From Rhodoferax sp. (GTDB taxonomy: Bacteria; Pseudomonadota; Gammaproteobacteria; Burkholderiales; Burkholderiaceae_C), in contig NZ_JACUUE010000005.1 in NCBI RefSeq assembly GCF_014859475.1, forward strand, positions 1 through 38,358: DNA of 38,358 bases, given 5' to 3'. A program made the position numbers and the translations under genes. This document shows, piece by piece, positions 10,541 through 22,186 of the stretch. Within the stretch, counting starts at the first letter, position 1. Every line of letters begins with the position of its first letter. The notes under the pieces were generated by a model that saw only the letters and a program-made list of their open reading frames with translations, did no database searches and had not been told where the DNA came from.

Positions 10541-11230
10541 TTACTTGATATCTTTCCAATACGCCTTGTTGAGTTGCCAGGTGAGGAAAGTCAAGCCAGC
10601 CAGGAATATCAAAACCCACATGCCAATGGTTTTACGCGTGGTCTGGGCAGGCTCGGCCATCCACTGCAGGTAGTTCACCAGATCACCCATGGTTTGGTCG
10701 TATTGGCCAGGCGTCATGCTGGCCTGCATTTCCCACAACACATGCGGCATGGCGACGTTGGGAAACACATGATTGTTCCAGCCGGTGGGCTTGGTGTCGT
10801 CCTTGTAAAAGCCGCGCATGTAGGAATAAAGGTAGTCTGCACCCGTGCCACCCGCACCGGCACGCGAACGGGCAATGACGGTGAGGTCGGGCGGATTGAC
10901 GCCAAACCAGGCTTTGGCCTGATTCGGATCGATGGCGGCCTTCATGGTTTCGCCAATTTTGCCATTGGTCACCAGCAGGTTGTCTTTGATCTGTTCGGCC
11001 GTCAGGCCAATGTCGGTCAGGCGGGTGTAGCGCATGAAGGCTGCCGAGTGGCAGTTCAGGCAGTAGTTGACAAAGACCTTGGCACCATTTTGCAGGGCGC
11101 CCATGTCGGCAATCCTGTCCGGAGCCTTGTCCCAGGCTGCGCCAACGGCAGCCGCTTGCACAGTGCCAGCCAACCCTAAGGTCATGGCCACACCGACAAT
11201 GATTTTTTGCGTAAAACCCATAATTTTCAT
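10541..11230 (-). CDS. petC: Cytochrome c1 of the bc1 complex
   Basis: CLNCHSAAFMRYTRL heme motif, GVNPPDLTVIARSR, C-terminal TM anchor. Confidence 0.95.
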   Translation of the reverse strand: MKIMGFTQKIIVGVAMTLGLAGTVQAAAVGAAWDKAPDRIADMGALQNGAKVFVNYCLNCHSAAFMRYTRLTDIGLTAEQIKDNLLVTNGKIGETMKAAIDPNQAKAWFGVNPPDLTVIARSRAGAGGTGADYLYSYMRGFYKDDTKPTGWNNHVFPNVAMPHVLWEMQASMTPGQYDQTMGDLVNYLQWMAEPAQTTRKTIGMWVLIFLAGLTFLTWQLNKAYWKDIK

Positions 11231-11245
11231 TTTTTATTCTCCGGT

Positions 11246-12646
11246 TCAGTGGGCCGTGAAATTGACACGACTGGGCACTTGTTTGAACGTACCCAGGCGA
11301 CTCCACCAGGGCATCAGAATGAAAAAGCCGAAGTAGAACAAAGTGCCAAACTGGGAAATTCGACCCGCAATCTCAGACACAGGTTGCGTTCCAAGGTAGC
11401 CGATGACAAAGAAGTTGATGATGAAAGCGGCATAAAGGAGTTTGTGCCAGGTGGGACGGTAGCGGATCGACTTGACCGGGCTGTTGTCCAGCCAGGGCAG
11501 AAAGAACAGAATAACGACACCGCCGCCCATGGCGACCACACCCCAGAACTTGGCATCGATGGCCATCATCATGGCCACCACCACCAGGGCACCGCCCACG
11601 ATCACGGCCTTGAACAGGCTGGGCATTTTTGTTTTGGCAACCGCCAGCACCGCGCCGACCAGCACGCAGCCGATGAGCACATACATCATCTCGGTGGTCA
11701 CGGCGCGCAGCAGCGTGTAGAACGGCGTGAAGTACCAGACCGGCGCAATGTGCAAGGGCGTCTGGAACGGGTCAGCCGGAATGAAATTGTTGTATTCCAG
11801 GAAATAGCCACCCATTTCAGGGGCAAAAAATACGATGGCAGAAAACACGAACAAAAACACACTCACGCCAAAAACGTCGTGCACCGAGTAGTACGGATGG
11901 AACGGAATGCCGTCGAGCGGGATGCCGTTGGCGTCCTTGGTGGCCTTGATTTCGATGCCGTCCGGGTTGTTGGAGCCGACTTCATGCAACGCAATGATGT
12001 GCGCCACGACCAAGCCCAGCAGCACCAGCGGCACCGCGATGACGTGGAAGCTGAAGAAGCGGTTCAGGGTAGCATCGCCCACCACGAAGTCGCCGCGAAT
12101 CAGCAAGGCCAGGTCGGGGCCGATGAACGGAATGGCCGAGAACAGGTTGACGATGACCTGGGCGCCCCAGTAGCTCATTTGGCCCCAGGGCAGCAGGTAG
12201 CCCATGAAGGCCTCGGCCATCAGCGCCAAAAAGATGCCGCAGCCAAACAGCCAGATCAACTCGCGCGGTTTGCGGTAGCTGCCGTACATCAGGCCACGGA
12301 ACATGTGCAGATAGACCACGACAAAGAACGCCGACGCCCCGGTGGAGTGCATGTAGCGGATCAACCAGCCCCAGGGTACGTCGCGCATGATGTATTCGAC
12401 CGAGCCGAAGGCCAGCGCGGCATCGGGCTTGTAGTGCATCACCAGAAAGATGCCGGTAACGATCTGGATCACCAGAACCAGCAGCGACAGCGAACCAAAG
12501 ATGTACCAAATATTAAAGTTCTTGGGCGCGTAGTACTCGCTCATGTGCTCCTTGAAGAGCTTGGAGAGCGGGAAGCGGTTGTCAATCCAGTTCAGGGTTT
12601 TGGCACCGGCCGAGGCATTGGGGGAGATTTCGTGAAAAGTAGCCAT
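11246..12646 (-). CDS. petB: Cytochrome b of the bc1 complex
   Basis: [26 protein letters not shown]...[17 protein letters not shown]...PEWYF-equivalent [15 protein letters not shown]. Confidence 0.96.
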   Translation of the reverse strand: MATFHEISPNASAGAKTLNWIDNRFPLSKLFKEHMSEYYAPKNFNIWYIFGSLSLLVLVIQIVTGIFLVMHYKPDAALAFGSVEYIMRDVPWGWLIRYMHSTGASAFFVVVYLHMFRGLMYGSYRKPRELIWLFGCGIFLALMAEAFMGYLLPWGQMSYWGAQVIVNLFSAIPFIGPDLALLIRGDFVVGDATLNRFFSFHVIAVPLVLLGLVVAHIIALHEVGSNNPDGIEIKATKDANGIPLDGIPFHPYYSVHDVFGVSVFLFVFSAIVFFAPEMGGYFLEYNNFIPADPFQTPLHIAPVWYFTPFYTLLRAVTTEMMYVLIGCVLVGAVLAVAKTKMPSLFKAVIVGGALVVVAMMMAIDAKFWGVVAMGGGVVILFFLPWLDNSPVKSIRYRPTWHKLLYAAFIINFFVIGYLGTQPVSEIAGRISQFGTLFYFGFFILMPWWSRLGTFKQVPSRVNFTAH

Positions 12647-12657
12647 TTTTTTGGTCC

Positions 12658-13275
12658 TTAGGCTTTTTTGTCTTCACCAATGAGCAACTTGGTGTCGGAT
12701 AGGTACATGTGCGGCGGCACTTCGAGGTTGTCTGGTGCCGGCTTGTTTTTGAAAACGCGTCCGGCGAGATCGAACGTGGAACCGTGGCAGGGGCAGAAAA
12801 AGCCACCAGGCCAGTCATCGGGCAGTGAGGGTTGCGCGCCACTCTTGAACTTGTCCGAGGGCGAGCAACCCAAGTGCGTGCAGATACCAACCACCACCAG
12901 GTACTCGGGCTTGATGGCGCGGCTTTCATCCTTGCGCGCATAGTCGGGGGCCTGCTCGGTGGGTTTGCGCTGCGACAGCGGGTCAGCCAGCTGGTCGTTG
13001 TGCTTGGGCAATTCGGCCAGTTGCTCGGGTGTGCGGCGCACGATCCAGACCGGCTTGCCACGCCATTCGACCGTCATTTTTTCGCCTGGCAGGAGCGCTG
13101 AAATGTCGGCCTCAACCGCAGCTCCGGCGGCTTTGGCGCGCTCGGAGGGCTGGAGTGAGCTGACAAAAGGAACGGCTGCGGCGATACCGCCCACGGCTCC
13201 GGCACAGCCGGATGCGATCAGCCAGGTTCTTTTACTCGGGTCGATGGGGCCGCTTGCGGCAAGCGTTTCACTCAT
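12658..13275 (-). CDS. petA: Ubiquinol-cytochrome c reductase Rieske iron-sulfur subunit
   Basis: CTHLGCSP...[17 protein letters not shown]-terminal TAT/TM region; start set at MSETLAASG. Confidence 0.95.
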   Translation of the reverse strand: MSETLAASGPIDPSKRTWLIASGCAGAVGGIAAAVPFVSSLQPSERAKAAGAAVEADISALLPGEKMTVEWRGKPVWIVRRTPEQLAELPKHNDQLADPLSQRKPTEQAPDYARKDESRAIKPEYLVVVGICTHLGCSPSDKFKSGAQPSLPDDWPGGFFCPCHGSTFDLAGRVFKNKPAPDNLEVPPHMYLSDTKLLIGEDKKA

Positions 13276-13337
13276 GAGTGTCCTCAATGGAAAAGATGGA
13301 TATTGGTAACAACCCTTGATTCTAACGGAGCCCTTTG

Positions 13338-14447
13338 TCACTTATGCGATAGGGCGGTCTCGCCAGATTCTGCAACGTAGCGGCTTTTGCAGAGCTGGCG
13401 CGCCATGCGAATGGCTTCGATCAGGCTGGCAGCATCGGCTTTGCCCGTGCCCGCAATGTCGAAGGCGGTGCCGTGGTCAGGGCTGGTGCGCACCAAGGGC
13501 AAGCCCAGCGTCACGTTGACGCCTTTGTCCACGCCCAGGTACTTGACCGGAATCAGGCCCTGATCGTGGTACATGGCCAACACCACATCGAACTCGCCGG
13601 GCTGGCCGGGTCGCGCCCGGGCGCGCATGAACACCGTGTCGGGGGCGATCGGGTCGCTGGCCAGCACGCCTTGGGCGCGCGCCGCCTGCACAGCCGGGCC
13701 GATGATGTCAAGCTCTTCGCGGCCAAACAAGCCACCCTCGCCCGCGTGAGGGTTCAAGCCGGCCACGCCAATGCGGGGCGCCCGGCCCAACACGGCTTGC
13801 AGCGCGTGGTGGGTGATCTGCAAGGTCTGCAACACCTGATCGAACGTGACAGCCGCCAACGCTTGCAGCAGCGACACATGAATGCTGACCAGCACCACGC
13901 GCAGCTCGTCGTTGGCCAGCATCATGCGCACCGGCAGCTGCGCCACCGTGGTGTTCACATGCGCCGCCGCCAACGCCTGCAGCAGCTCGGTGTGCCCCGG
14001 AAAAGCGTCATAAGGCGCTCCAGCCAGCGACAACGCGGCTTTGTTGAGAGGCGCGGTGACCATGGCTGCCACCTCGCCGCGCAGCGCAGCGTTGGCCGCC
14101 CAGATCACGCAATCACCGGCCAGTTGTCCGGCTCGGGCGCTGAGTTGGCCAAACAGCGCGGGTGGCTGGCCTTGCAGCGCCGTCGAAGTGATTTGCCAAA
14201 CCGGCACACAGCGGGGTGGGCAGTGCAGCGCCTCCTGCACGTCGGTCAACAGGGCCACGGGCAGGGCCACACCAGCGCCAGCCACGATGCCTGCCGCCCG
14301 GCGCAGGGTGGCCACATCGCCCACCACAAAACAGCCTCGCGTGACATCTGGCGCATCGCGAAACGCCTTGACAATGATCTCCGGGCCAATACCGGCGGGG
14401 TCGCCCAGGGTAATGGCAATGGGCAGGGAAAGTGAGGTTTCTGTCAT
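13338..14447 (-). CDS. pdxA: 4-hydroxythreonine-4-phosphate dehydrogenase
   Basis: ITLGDPAGIGPEI...VTAPLNKAAL...GHTELL...GLNPHAGEGGLFGREE...YHDQGLIPVKYLG. Confidence 0.95.
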   Translation of the reverse strand: MTETSLSLPIAITLGDPAGIGPEIIVKAFRDAPDVTRGCFVVGDVATLRRAAGIVAGAGVALPVALLTDVQEALHCPPRCVPVWQITSTALQGQPPALFGQLSARAGQLAGDCVIWAANAALRGEVAAMVTAPLNKAALSLAGAPYDAFPGHTELLQALAAAHVNTTVAQLPVRMMLANDELRVVLVSIHVSLLQALAAVTFDQVLQTLQITHHALQAVLGRAPRIGVAGLNPHAGEGGLFGREELDIIGPAVQAARAQGVLASDPIAPDTVFMRARARPGQPGEFDVVLAMYHDQGLIPVKYLGVDKGVNVTLGLPLVRTSPDHGTAFDIAGTGKADAASLIEAIRMARQLCKSRYVAESGETALSHK

Positions 14448-14448
14448 G

Positions 14449-15207
14449 TCAGGCGGGGTTGTCGATGTCGGTGAATTCATGCACCAGCCCCAATTGGGCG
14501 GCCACATGCGCGGCCACGGCGGGTGCGCCGTAGCGCTCACTGGCGTGGTGGCCACAGGCCAGATAGGCCACGCCGCACTCGCGCGCATAGTGCGCTTGCG
14601 GCTCGGAAAGCTCGCCGGTGATGAAGGCGTCGGCCCCGGCGGCAATGGCGGCCTCAAAATAACTTTGCGCGGCGCCCGTGCACCAGGCAATTTTTTTAAT
14701 CGGTCGATGCGCCTCATCGACCAGCAACACCGGGCGATTCAGGACCTGCTGAATGTGCCCCGCCAGGGCTTGTGCTGACGCAAAGGGCTGGCCGTCGGCA
14801 CGCGCCCCAAGCCAACCCAGCTCCTGCTCGCCAAAACGCGACTGCCCCAGCAGCCCCAGCTTCAAGCCAAGCTGCGCGTTGTTGCCCAATTCAGGATGCG
14901 CATCAAGCGGCAAATGGTAGGCAAACAGGTTGATGTCGTGTGCCAGCAGCAAAGCCAGACGCTGCTTCATCCAGCTGGTGACGCGGCCGTCCTGGCCACG
15001 CCAAAACAGGCCGTGGTGGACAAAAATGGCGTCGGCCCCGGCGGCAATGGCGGCCTCGATCAGGGCCCGGCTGGCGGTGACCCCCGAAACGATTTTGCGC
15101 ACCCGGGCGCAGCCTTCCACCTGCAGGCCGTTGGGGCCGTAGTCGCGAAAACGCTCGGGTTGCAGTAGCGCATCAAAAGCGTGCAATAGTTCGGCTCGTT
15201 CACACAT
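14449..15207 (-). CDS. Nif3-like dinuclear metal center hexameric protein (YbgI/DUF34)
   Basis: YGPNGLQVEG...IFVHHGLFW...FAYHLPLDAHPELGNNAQL...ITGELSEPQAHYARE...GHHASERYG. Confidence 0.93.
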   Translation of the reverse strand: MCERAELLHAFDALLQPERFRDYGPNGLQVEGCARVRKIVSGVTASRALIEAAIAAGADAIFVHHGLFWRGQDGRVTSWMKQRLALLLAHDINLFAYHLPLDAHPELGNNAQLGLKLGLLGQSRFGEQELGWLGARADGQPFASAQALAGHIQQVLNRPVLLVDEAHRPIKKIAWCTGAAQSYFEAAIAAGADAFITGELSEPQAHYARECGVAYLACGHHASERYGAPAVAAHVAAQLGLVHEFTDIDNPA

Positions 15208-15389
15208 GCTTATGTCAGCTCCTTGGTCGCAGCGATGATAAGCCGACAGGTCAGGCAGCTTTCTTGACCCCCGAATAGCCTGCCGTGCGGACATCAGGCA
15301 AAGCTCGGCTCTTGAAATGGGTCAGGACACCTACAATTTATCAGAATGTTTGTTGTCCCATTTTCACCCGGCCACGCGCCTGCAATGTC

Positions 15390-16532
15390 ATGAAAAGATT
15401 TTGGCTCCTGTTTTCCCAGTCTGTCACGGTGTTGCTGGCCGCCTATTTTGTGGTTGGCACGCTCAAACCCGCCTGGCTGGAGGGCCGCAACATCCGCTCA
15501 ACCACCGTCGCCTTGATTGAAGCGCCCGCCACCACGGTAGCCAGCGTGCCAACCGGCAGTTTCCGGCTGGCAGCGCAAAAGTCTTCGTCGGCAGTGGTCA
15601 GCATCAACACCAGCAAAAATGCCAGGTCGGGTCAGAACGACATGGACCCGTGGTTCAGGTTCTTTTTTGGCGACCAAGGCAATGCGCCGCAGGTGGGGCT
15701 GGGCAGCGGCGTGATTGTGAGCGCCGCTGGCTACATTTTGACCAACAACCATGTGGTGGAAAGCGCCGACGAGATCGAGGTGATCCTCAACGACAGTCGG
15801 CGCGCGCCCGCCAAGGTCATCGGCACCGACCCCGACTCCGACCTCGCCGTGCTCAAAATCGCGCTTGACCGGCTGCCAGTGATGGTGCTGGGCAACTCCG
15901 ACAGCCTGCAGGTGGGCGACCAGGTGCTGGCCATTGGCAACCCCTTTGGCGTCGGCCAGACCGTGACCAGCGGCATTGTCAGCGCGTTGGGGCGCAACCA
16001 GTTGGGCATCAACACGTTCGAGAACTTCATCCAGACCGATGCCGCCATCAACCCCGGCAACTCGGGCGGTGCGCTGGTGGACATCGAGGGCAACCTGCTG
16101 GGCATCAACACCGCCATTTACTCGCGCTCGGGTGGCAGCATGGGCATTGGCTTTGCCATTCCGGTGTCCACCGCCAAGCTCGTGCTCGAAGGCATTGTGA
16201 AAGATGGCCAGGTCACGCGCGGCTGGATTGGCGTCGAGCCCAGCGAGCTGACGCCTGAACTGGCGCAAACCTTTGGCGTGTCGGCGCGCCAGGGCGTGAT
16301 CATTACCGGTGTGCTGCAAAACGGCCCGGCGGCCTTGGCGGGCATGAAGCCGGGCGATGTGGTGACCGCCGTGGCGGGGGCCGAGGTCCGCAACGTGGCC
16401 GAGTTGTTGAGCCAGGTGGCAGCGCTCAAGCCAGGCACGGCTGCCGCATTTGAAGTGCAGCGCGCCGACGGGACCATGACGCTGCAGGTGTCGCCGGGGG
16501 TTCGCCCCAAAGCACGTCGCCGGGTGCGCTAA
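15390..16532 (+). CDS. DegS/AlgW-like trypsin-like serine protease with one PDZ domain
   Basis: N-terminal TM; triad region NNHVVESAD, DSDLAVLK, GNSGGALVD; C-terminal PDZ GVLQNGPAALAGMKPGDVV. Confidence 0.92.
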   Translation: MKRFWLLFSQSVTVLLAAYFVVGTLKPAWLEGRNIRSTTVALIEAPATTVASVPTGSFRLAAQKSSSAVVSINTSKNARSGQNDMDPWFRFFFGDQGNAPQVGLGSGVIVSAAGYILTNNHVVESADEIEVILNDSRRAPAKVIGTDPDSDLAVLKIALDRLPVMVLGNSDSLQVGDQVLAIGNPFGVGQTVTSGIVSALGRNQLGINTFENFIQTDAAINPGNSGGALVDIEGNLLGINTAIYSRSGGSMGIGFAIPVSTAKLVLEGIVKDGQVTRGWIGVEPSELTPELAQTFGVSARQGVIITGVLQNGPAALAGMKPGDVVTAVAGAEVRNVAELLSQVAALKPGTAAAFEVQRADGTMTLQVSPGVRPKARRRVR

Positions 16533-16542
16533 CGCGTAACGA

Positions 16543-17337
16543 TCAGTCGGTGTCGGCCGCTCCAGCGGCGTCATCGGGTGCTTGGCTTTGCCTGATGAAA
16601 ATTTGTGCAGCCCAGATGCCCACCTCGTACAGCAGGCACATGGGAATGGCCAGCGCCAGTTGCGACACCACATCGGGCGGCGTCACGATGGCCGCGATGA
16701 TGAAGGCCAGCACGATGAAATAGCCGCGGAATTCCTTGAGCTTTTCAATGCTGAAAATGCCCATGCGAGCCAGCACCACCACCACCACCGGCACCTCAAA
16801 AGCCATGCCAAACGCCAAGAACATCGACAGCACAAAACCCAGATAGGCCTCGATGTCGGGGGAAGCCGTGATGCTGGCCGGGGCAAAGCTCTGAATGAAT
16901 GCAAAGACGCGACCAAAGACGAAAAAGTAGCAGAACGCCACACCCAGGAAAAACAGCACGGTGCTTGACACCACCAGTGGCATCACCAGTTTTTTCTCGT
17001 GCGAGTACAGGCCGGGTGCCACGAAGGCCCACAACTGGTAGAGCACCACCGGTAAGGCGATCATGAAGGCTGACATCAGCAGCACTTTGAGCGGCACCAT
17101 GAAGGGCGATACGACCGAGGTGGCGATCAGCGTTGCGCCCTTGGGCAAGTGCGCCACCAGGGGCGCGGCCATCAGGTCGTACAAGGCGCCCGGGCCGGGA
17201 TAGATGCCAAGCGCCACAGCGACCACGGCGACAGCGATAAACGCTTTGACCAGGCGGTCGCGCAATTCAACCAGGTGGGCCACAAACGGCTGCTCGGTAC
17301 CGGCCAGCTCGTCGTCTTTTTTGGGGGAATCAGTCAT
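16543..17337 (-). CDS. tatC: Sec-independent translocase TatC
   Basis: [15 protein letters not shown]...[17 protein letters not shown]...[19 protein letters not shown]. Confidence 0.96.
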   Translation of the reverse strand: MTDSPKKDDELAGTEQPFVAHLVELRDRLVKAFIAVAVVAVALGIYPGPGALYDLMAAPLVAHLPKGATLIATSVVSPFMVPLKVLLMSAFMIALPVVLYQLWAFVAPGLYSHEKKLVMPLVVSSTVLFFLGVAFCYFFVFGRVFAFIQSFAPASITASPDIEAYLGFVLSMFLAFGMAFEVPVVVVVLARMGIFSIEKLKEFRGYFIVLAFIIAAIVTPPDVVSQLALAIPMCLLYEVGIWAAQIFIRQSQAPDDAAGAADTD

Positions 17338-17810
17338 CGATTGAATTGGGTGGGGCGAAACCGGGCGACCCGGGCCGCGCCCGACAGGGCCTTGGTGCGC
17401 ACGCCAGCGCGGGCCTTGAACCAGTTGGGCGTAGCGCCTTGCTTGAGGCGCCAATTTTTCCTGGGATGCTGGTACTCGGGCACAGCTTCTGGCAGTGTGA
17501 TCTGATAGTCCGAAGTGGGCTCGGATGCCGTGCTGGTGGCTTCAGCCCATGTTTTTTCGAAATCCGAAGCACTGCTTTGCACCGACGCGCTGACGTCTTT
17601 GGCCGCGCTTTCGACCGTTTCCTTCATCTTCTTGAGCTCGTCGAGCTCCATGGAACGGCTGACCTCGGCCTTGACATCGCTCACATAGCGCTGCGCCTTG
17701 CCCAGCAGGGTGCCAACGGTGCGCGCCACACGCGGCAATTTTTCGGGGCCGATGACGATCAGGGCCACGGCACCGATCATGACCAGCTTTGAAATACCCA
17801 GATCAATCAT
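17334..17810 (-). CDS. tatB: Sec-independent translocase TatB
   Basis: [33 protein letters not shown]; 4-nt overlap with tatC. Confidence 0.95.
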   Translation of the reverse strand: MIDLGISKLVMIGAVALIVIGPEKLPRVARTVGTLLGKAQRYVSDVKAEVSRSMELDELKKMKETVESAAKDVSASVQSSASDFEKTWAEATSTASEPTSDYQITLPEAVPEYQHPRKNWRLKQGATPNWFKARAGVRTKALSGAARVARFRPTQFNR

Positions 17811-17852
17811 GCGAGCCTTGCGCTAGACCACAAGCCGCCAACCATGCACTGA

Positions 17853-18092
17853 TCACGACTTTTGCTTGGCTTCCACGTCAATCGTGGTTTTTTCGGCGGC
17901 AGCGGCATTGGCCACCTGGGCGCTCTCAGCAGGCTTTTCTTCAGGCGCAGCACCGCCCTCTTTCATGCCCTCCTTGAAGCCCTTGACCGCGCCACCGAGG
18001 TCGCCGCCAAGGTTTTTGAGTTTTTTGGTGCCAAAAACCATGATGACGATCAACAAAACAATCAACCAATGCCAAATAGAAAATGAACCCAT
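17853..18092 (-). CDS. tatA: Sec-independent translocase TatA
   Basis: [43 protein letters not shown]. Confidence 0.96.
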   Translation of the reverse strand: MGSFSIWHWLIVLLIVIMVFGTKKLKNLGGDLGGAVKGFKEGMKEGGAAPEEKPAESAQVANAAAAEKTTIDVEAKQKS

Positions 18093-18159
18093 GACGGTCT
18101 CCTAAAGAATGCGTGGATTTTAAGGGGTGCACCTGATTGGCACGCCTGAAAATGAAAAT

Positions 18160-18534
18160 TTAACCCCGCAACCAGGGGCGCGGGCCACCCATCACGTGCA
18201 CATGCAAATGGTGCACTTCCTGAGCGCCTTCTGCACCGGTATTGGCCAGCGTGCGGAAGCCGCCTTCGGGGTAGGGATTGCAGCCCTCCTGCAAGGCCAG
18301 TTTGGGAATCAGCACCATCATGCGCCCCATCAGTGCCGCGTGGTCTTCTGTGAGCAGCGCCATGGACGGAATATGCAGCTTGGGAATGATCAGGAAATGC
18401 ACCGGCGCCCACGGGTGGATATCGTGGAATGCAAACAGCTCGTCGTCCTGATAGACCAATTTGGACGGGATTTTGCCCGCCACAATTTTGCAAAACAGGC
18501 AATCCGGATCACTCGGCACCACGTGTTCGATCAT
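18160..18534 (-). CDS. HIT family histidine triad protein
   Basis: DCLFCKIVAGKIPSKLVYQDDELFAFHDIHPWAPVHFLIIPKLHI...EVHHLHVHVMGG. Confidence 0.95.
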   Translation of the reverse strand: MIEHVVPSDPDCLFCKIVAGKIPSKLVYQDDELFAFHDIHPWAPVHFLIIPKLHIPSMALLTEDHAALMGRMMVLIPKLALQEGCNPYPEGGFRTLANTGAEGAQEVHHLHVHVMGGPRPWLRG

Positions 18535-18956
18535 GCTGACACCTCCATCGGCAAACCTTTGTTCAGGCGCACCATGCCCAGCACGATGCGGTATAAAAAC
18601 CAGACTGAGATGCCCAGCCAGGCCAGCCATCCTGGCAGGAACAGCAGCAGCCACAGGGGCGCCGTCACCAGGTACAGCAGCGCCGCAATGATGACCGTGC
18701 GAATGCGCCAACTGAAGTGCGAAGCGTGCCAGCTGCCCACCGCATCGCCGCGCTTGACCAGGTCGATTACCAGCGCAATGACCAGCAGCAGCGGGCCGAA
18801 CTGGCCGCCCGGAATCAACGCGCCCACAGCCACAATCAAATGCAAAATGTAGCTGACGGTGCCCCAGGCGTTGAGCCCGTTGAGCGTTTGCAGGTCGAGC
18901 TCGCGCCACCGGGCATCGTTTTTCGGGGGTTCGGGGGTGGTGAAGTCCTGGGTCAT
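18531..18956 (-). CDS. DUF4870-like small membrane protein
   Basis: [60 protein letters not shown]; conserved position in the his cluster. Confidence 0.75.
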   Translation of the reverse strand: MTQDFTTPEPPKNDARWRELDLQTLNGLNAWGTVSYILHLIVAVGALIPGGQFGPLLLVIALVIDLVKRGDAVGSWHASHFSWRIRTVIIAALLYLVTAPLWLLLFLPGWLAWLGISVWFLYRIVLGMVRLNKGLPMEVSA

Positions 18957-19345
18957 GGATTTTCTCCTTGCGACTGCGCCTCGCGCACCTTGACCTTGCG
19001 CATGGCTTTTTCTTCGAGGCCGCTGGTGCCTTCGCGGCGCTGCAATTCAGTGATCACATCAGCCGGGCTCAGGCCGTAATGGGCCAGCGCGATCATGCTG
19101 TGAAACCACAGGTCGGCGACTTCACAGACGATCTTGTGTTTGTCGCCACCGTGGTCAGCGTCTTTGGCCGCCATCACCACCTCGGTGGCCTCTTCGCCAA
19201 TTTTTTTCAGAAAGGCGTCCGGCCCCTTGTGCAGCAGCCGCGCCACATAGCTGGCCTCGGGGTCGCCACCACGGGCCGGCAGGCGCGATGCGATAACGGC
19301 GGCCAGCGCAGCCAGGGAATCAGCAGAATTTTTGTCAGAACTCAT
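18953..19345 (-). CDS. hisE: Phosphoribosyl-ATP diphosphatase
   Basis: [31 protein letters not shown]...[15 protein letters not shown]. Confidence 0.95.
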   Translation of the reverse strand: MSSDKNSADSLAALAAVIASRLPARGGDPEASYVARLLHKGPDAFLKKIGEEATEVVMAAKDADHGGDKHKIVCEVADLWFHSMIALAHYGLSPADVITELQRREGTSGLEEKAMRKVKVREAQSQGENP

Positions 19346-19737
19346 CAGCTTTTGTAAATGGTTTGCGGGTCTTTCAGAACCGGATCAACAACTTTCCAGG
19401 CACCATTGTCATACACGCTGTAAAAACAACTGTGGCGTCCGGTGTGACAAGCCAGACCCGGCGTGTGGCCGGTTTGCGTGACCTTGAGCAAAATCACGTC
19501 CTGGTCGCAATCGACGCGGATCTCATGCACGGTCTGCACGTGGCCGGATTCCTCGCCCTTGAACCATAACTTGTTGCGCGAGCGGCTGAAATAGACGGCG
19601 CGCCCCAGCTCGGCGGTTTTTTGCAGCGCCTCGCGGTTCATCCAGGCCATCATCAGCACGTCGTTTGAGCCTTGTTCTTGCGCAATGGCCGGAATCAGGC
19701 CTTGCGCATCCCATTTGAGTTGATCGAGAAAGTTCAT
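19345..19737 (-). CDS. hisI: Phosphoribosyl-AMP cyclohydrolase
   Basis: [15 protein letters not shown]...[22 protein letters not shown]...[13 protein letters not shown]...[10 protein letters not shown]. Confidence 0.96.
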   Translation of the reverse strand: MNFLDQLKWDAQGLIPAIAQEQGSNDVLMMAWMNREALQKTAELGRAVYFSRSRNKLWFKGEESGHVQTVHEIRVDCDQDVILLKVTQTGHTPGLACHTGRHSCFYSVYDNGAWKVVDPVLKDPQTIYKS

Positions 19738-19832
19738 GGGTGAATTGTCGACGATTGGCCAGCCTTCATCCAAAAAAATATGGCTATCAGAGCAGGCTCA
19801 CTTCGCGCAGCCTTGATCTGTTCGGCAAACTT

Positions 19833-20633
19833 TCAGATTCTGACCGGGATACCGCGCGCTGCCATACGGGCCTTGGCCTGCGCCACGGTGAATTCGCCGT
19901 AATGGAAAATGCTGGCCGCCAGCACCGCATCGGCGCCGCCGATCTGAATGCCGTCTGCCAAGTGGTCGAGCGTGCCAACACCACCCGAGGCGATCACCGG
20001 CACGCTCACCGCGTCACTGACCGCCCGGGTGAGTTCCAGGTCAAAACCCGCCTTGGTGCCATCGCGGTCCATGCTGGTGAGCAAAATCTCGCCGGCGCCA
20101 AAGTCGGCCATCTGGCGCGCCCAGGCCACTGCGTCCAGGCCGGTGTTTTTGCGCCCGCCGTGACTGTAAACGTCCCAACCTGCACCAACCGTTTGCCCGT
20201 TGGCATCGCGCCGCTGCAGGTCGGCAGTGCTGCGACGTTTGGCATCAATCGCCACCACGATGCACTGTGCGCCATATTTACCCGATGCCTCGCGAATGAC
20301 CTGCGGATTGGCGATGGCCGCCGAATTGAAACTGGTTTTGTCAGCGCCGGCATTGAGCAGGCGGCGCACGTCTTCGACCGTGCGCACGCCACCACCCACG
20401 GTGAGCGGTATGAACACCTGGCTGGCCACGGCTTCGATGATGTGCAGAATCAGGTCGCGGCCGTCGCTGGTGGCGGTGATGTCGAGAAAAGTGAGCTCGT
20501 CGGCGCCCTGCTCGTTGTAGCGCGCGGCGATCTCTACCGGGTCGCCCGCGTCGCGCAATTCAACAAAGTTGACGCCTTTGACAACCCGTCCGCCAGTGAC
20601 GTCAAGGCAGGGAATGATGCGTTTGGCTAGCAC
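19833..20633 (-). CDS. hisF: Imidazole glycerol phosphate synthase subunit HisF
   Basis: [23 protein letters not shown]...[15 protein letters not shown]...[17 protein letters not shown]. Confidence 0.97.
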   Translation of the reverse strand: MLAKRIIPCLDVTGGRVVKGVNFVELRDAGDPVEIAARYNEQGADELTFLDITATSDGRDLILHIIEAVASQVFIPLTVGGGVRTVEDVRRLLNAGADKTSFNSAAIANPQVIREASGKYGAQCIVVAIDAKRRSTADLQRRDANGQTVGAGWDVYSHGGRKNTGLDAVAWARQMADFGAGEILLTSMDRDGTKAGFDLELTRAVSDAVSVPVIASGGVGTLDHLADGIQIGGADAVLAASIFHYGEFTVAQAKARMAARGIPVRI

Positions 20634-20648
20634 AAAGATGTCTGCTGA

Positions 20649-21389
20649 TCAGCCATTGAGCTCTTCGGCGCGCTCTAGCGCCTTTTCAAAGTCCAGGTCG
20701 CCGCTGTAGATGGCGCGGCCACAAATCACGCCTTCGATGCCTTCGTCTTCCACCGCGCACAAGGCCTCGATGTCGGCCATGTTTGACAGGCCGCCCGAGG
20801 CGATCACCGGAATCGTCAGCGCCTGCGCCAGGCGCACCGTGGCATCGATGTTGATGCCAGTGAGCATGCCGTCGCGGCCAATGTCGGTGTAGATGATGGA
20901 TTCGACGCCGAAGTCTTCAAATTTCTTGCCCAAATCCACCACATCGTGGCGCGTGAGCTTGCTCCAGCCGTCGGTGGCCACCTTGCCGTCCTTGGCATCG
21001 AGGCCGACGATGATGTGGCCGCCAAAGGCGGTGCAGGCGTCCTGCAAAAAGCCCGGATTGCGGACCGCAGCGGTGCCAACAATGACATAGCGCAAACCCG
21101 CATCGAGATAACGCTCGATGGTGTCGAGGTCGCGAATGCCGCCACCCAGTTGCACATCGACCTCGCTGCCGATCGTTTTGAGTATTTTGCGAATCGCCGC
21201 CTCGTTCTTGGGCTGCCCGGCAAAAGCACCGTTCAAGTCCACCAAATGCACCCGGCGCGCGCCTTTGTCAACCCAGCTGCGCGCCATGACCGCTGGCTCT
21301 TCGCTGAAGATGGTGGAGAGTGTCATGTCGCCTTGTTGCAGGCGCACGCAATGGCCGTCTTTAAGATCAATCGCAGGAATTAAAAGCAT
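20649..21389 (-). CDS. hisA: HisA ProFAR isomerase
   Basis: [22 protein letters not shown]...[11 protein letters not shown]...[14 protein letters not shown]. Confidence 0.97.
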   Translation of the reverse strand: MLLIPAIDLKDGHCVRLQQGDMTLSTIFSEEPAVMARSWVDKGARRVHLVDLNGAFAGQPKNEAAIRKILKTIGSEVDVQLGGGIRDLDTIERYLDAGLRYVIVGTAAVRNPGFLQDACTAFGGHIIVGLDAKDGKVATDGWSKLTRHDVVDLGKKFEDFGVESIIYTDIGRDGMLTGINIDATVRLAQALTIPVIASGGLSNMADIEALCAVEDEGIEGVICGRAIYSGDLDFEKALERAEELNG

Positions 21390-21452
21390 GATGCTTCAGT
21401 GGGAGGGAGTGAATAGGCTTCGACTGGCGCAGCCATGACGATAAAAAAGAAT

Positions 21453-22136
21453 TCAAGGATTCCAGTGGAGAAAATTTCGGTACAGACTCAGGCCATGTTC
21501 AGCGCTTTTTTCAGGATGAAATTGGGTGGCGAAAATATTATCACGGGCAATGGCTGAACTGAAGCGCTTGCCATAGTCGGTTTCGCCCACGCTGTGGCGT
21601 GGATCAGACGTTTTGGCGTAGAAACTGTGCACAAAATAGAAGTAACTGCCATCGGGCACCTCGCCCCAAACGGGGTGCGGCGCGCCGCCATGGTTGTTGC
21701 GCCAGACCTGGTTCCAGCCCATTTGCGGCACCTTGTAGCGGCTGCCATCGGGTTGCAATTGGCCTGCCAGCTCGAATTTGATAACTTCGCCATGAATCAG
21801 GCCCAAGCCGGGCGTATTGCCCTCGGCGCTGTGGTCCAGCAGCATTTGCATGCCCACACAGACACCAAACAGCGGTTTGCTGGCGGCCGCTTCGAGCACC
21901 GACTGCTGCAAGCCCGATTCACGCAGCTCGCGCATGCAGTCGGGCATGGCGCCCTGGCCCGGCAGCACAATGCGCTGTGCAGCACGCACCACATCGGGGT
22001 CTTGTGTGATCACCACCGCAAAACCAGTGCCCACTGCCGCCGCTTTGACGGCCTGCGAGACCGAGCGCAAATTGCCCATGCCGTAATCGACCACAGCAAC
22101 GATTTTTCCGGTACCGGGATTGACGATTGAATTCAT
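21453..22136 (-). CDS. hisH: Imidazole glycerol phosphate synthase subunit HisH
   Basis: [11 protein letters not shown]...[12 protein letters not shown]...[10 protein letters not shown]...[10 protein letters not shown]. Confidence 0.97.
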   Translation of the reverse strand: MNSIVNPGTGKIVAVVDYGMGNLRSVSQAVKAAAVGTGFAVVITQDPDVVRAAQRIVLPGQGAMPDCMRELRESGLQQSVLEAAASKPLFGVCVGMQMLLDHSAEGNTPGLGLIHGEVIKFELAGQLQPDGSRYKVPQMGWNQVWRNNHGGAPHPVWGEVPDGSYFYFVHSFYAKTSDPRHSVGETDYGKRFSSAIARDNIFATQFHPEKSAEHGLSLYRNFLHWNP

Positions 22137-22186
22137 GGTGTCTTGAGCACAACAGGCGAATGCCGGGGCCCTGTTTGGTCTGGGAA

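Noticed and set aside
11207-12661. 484-aa + strand ORF antisense to petB
   Set aside because: His/Gln/Asp-rich shadow translation; petB is unambiguous on the minus strand.
13473-14435. 320-aa + strand ORF antisense to pdxA
   Set aside because: Shadow ORF with biased composition.
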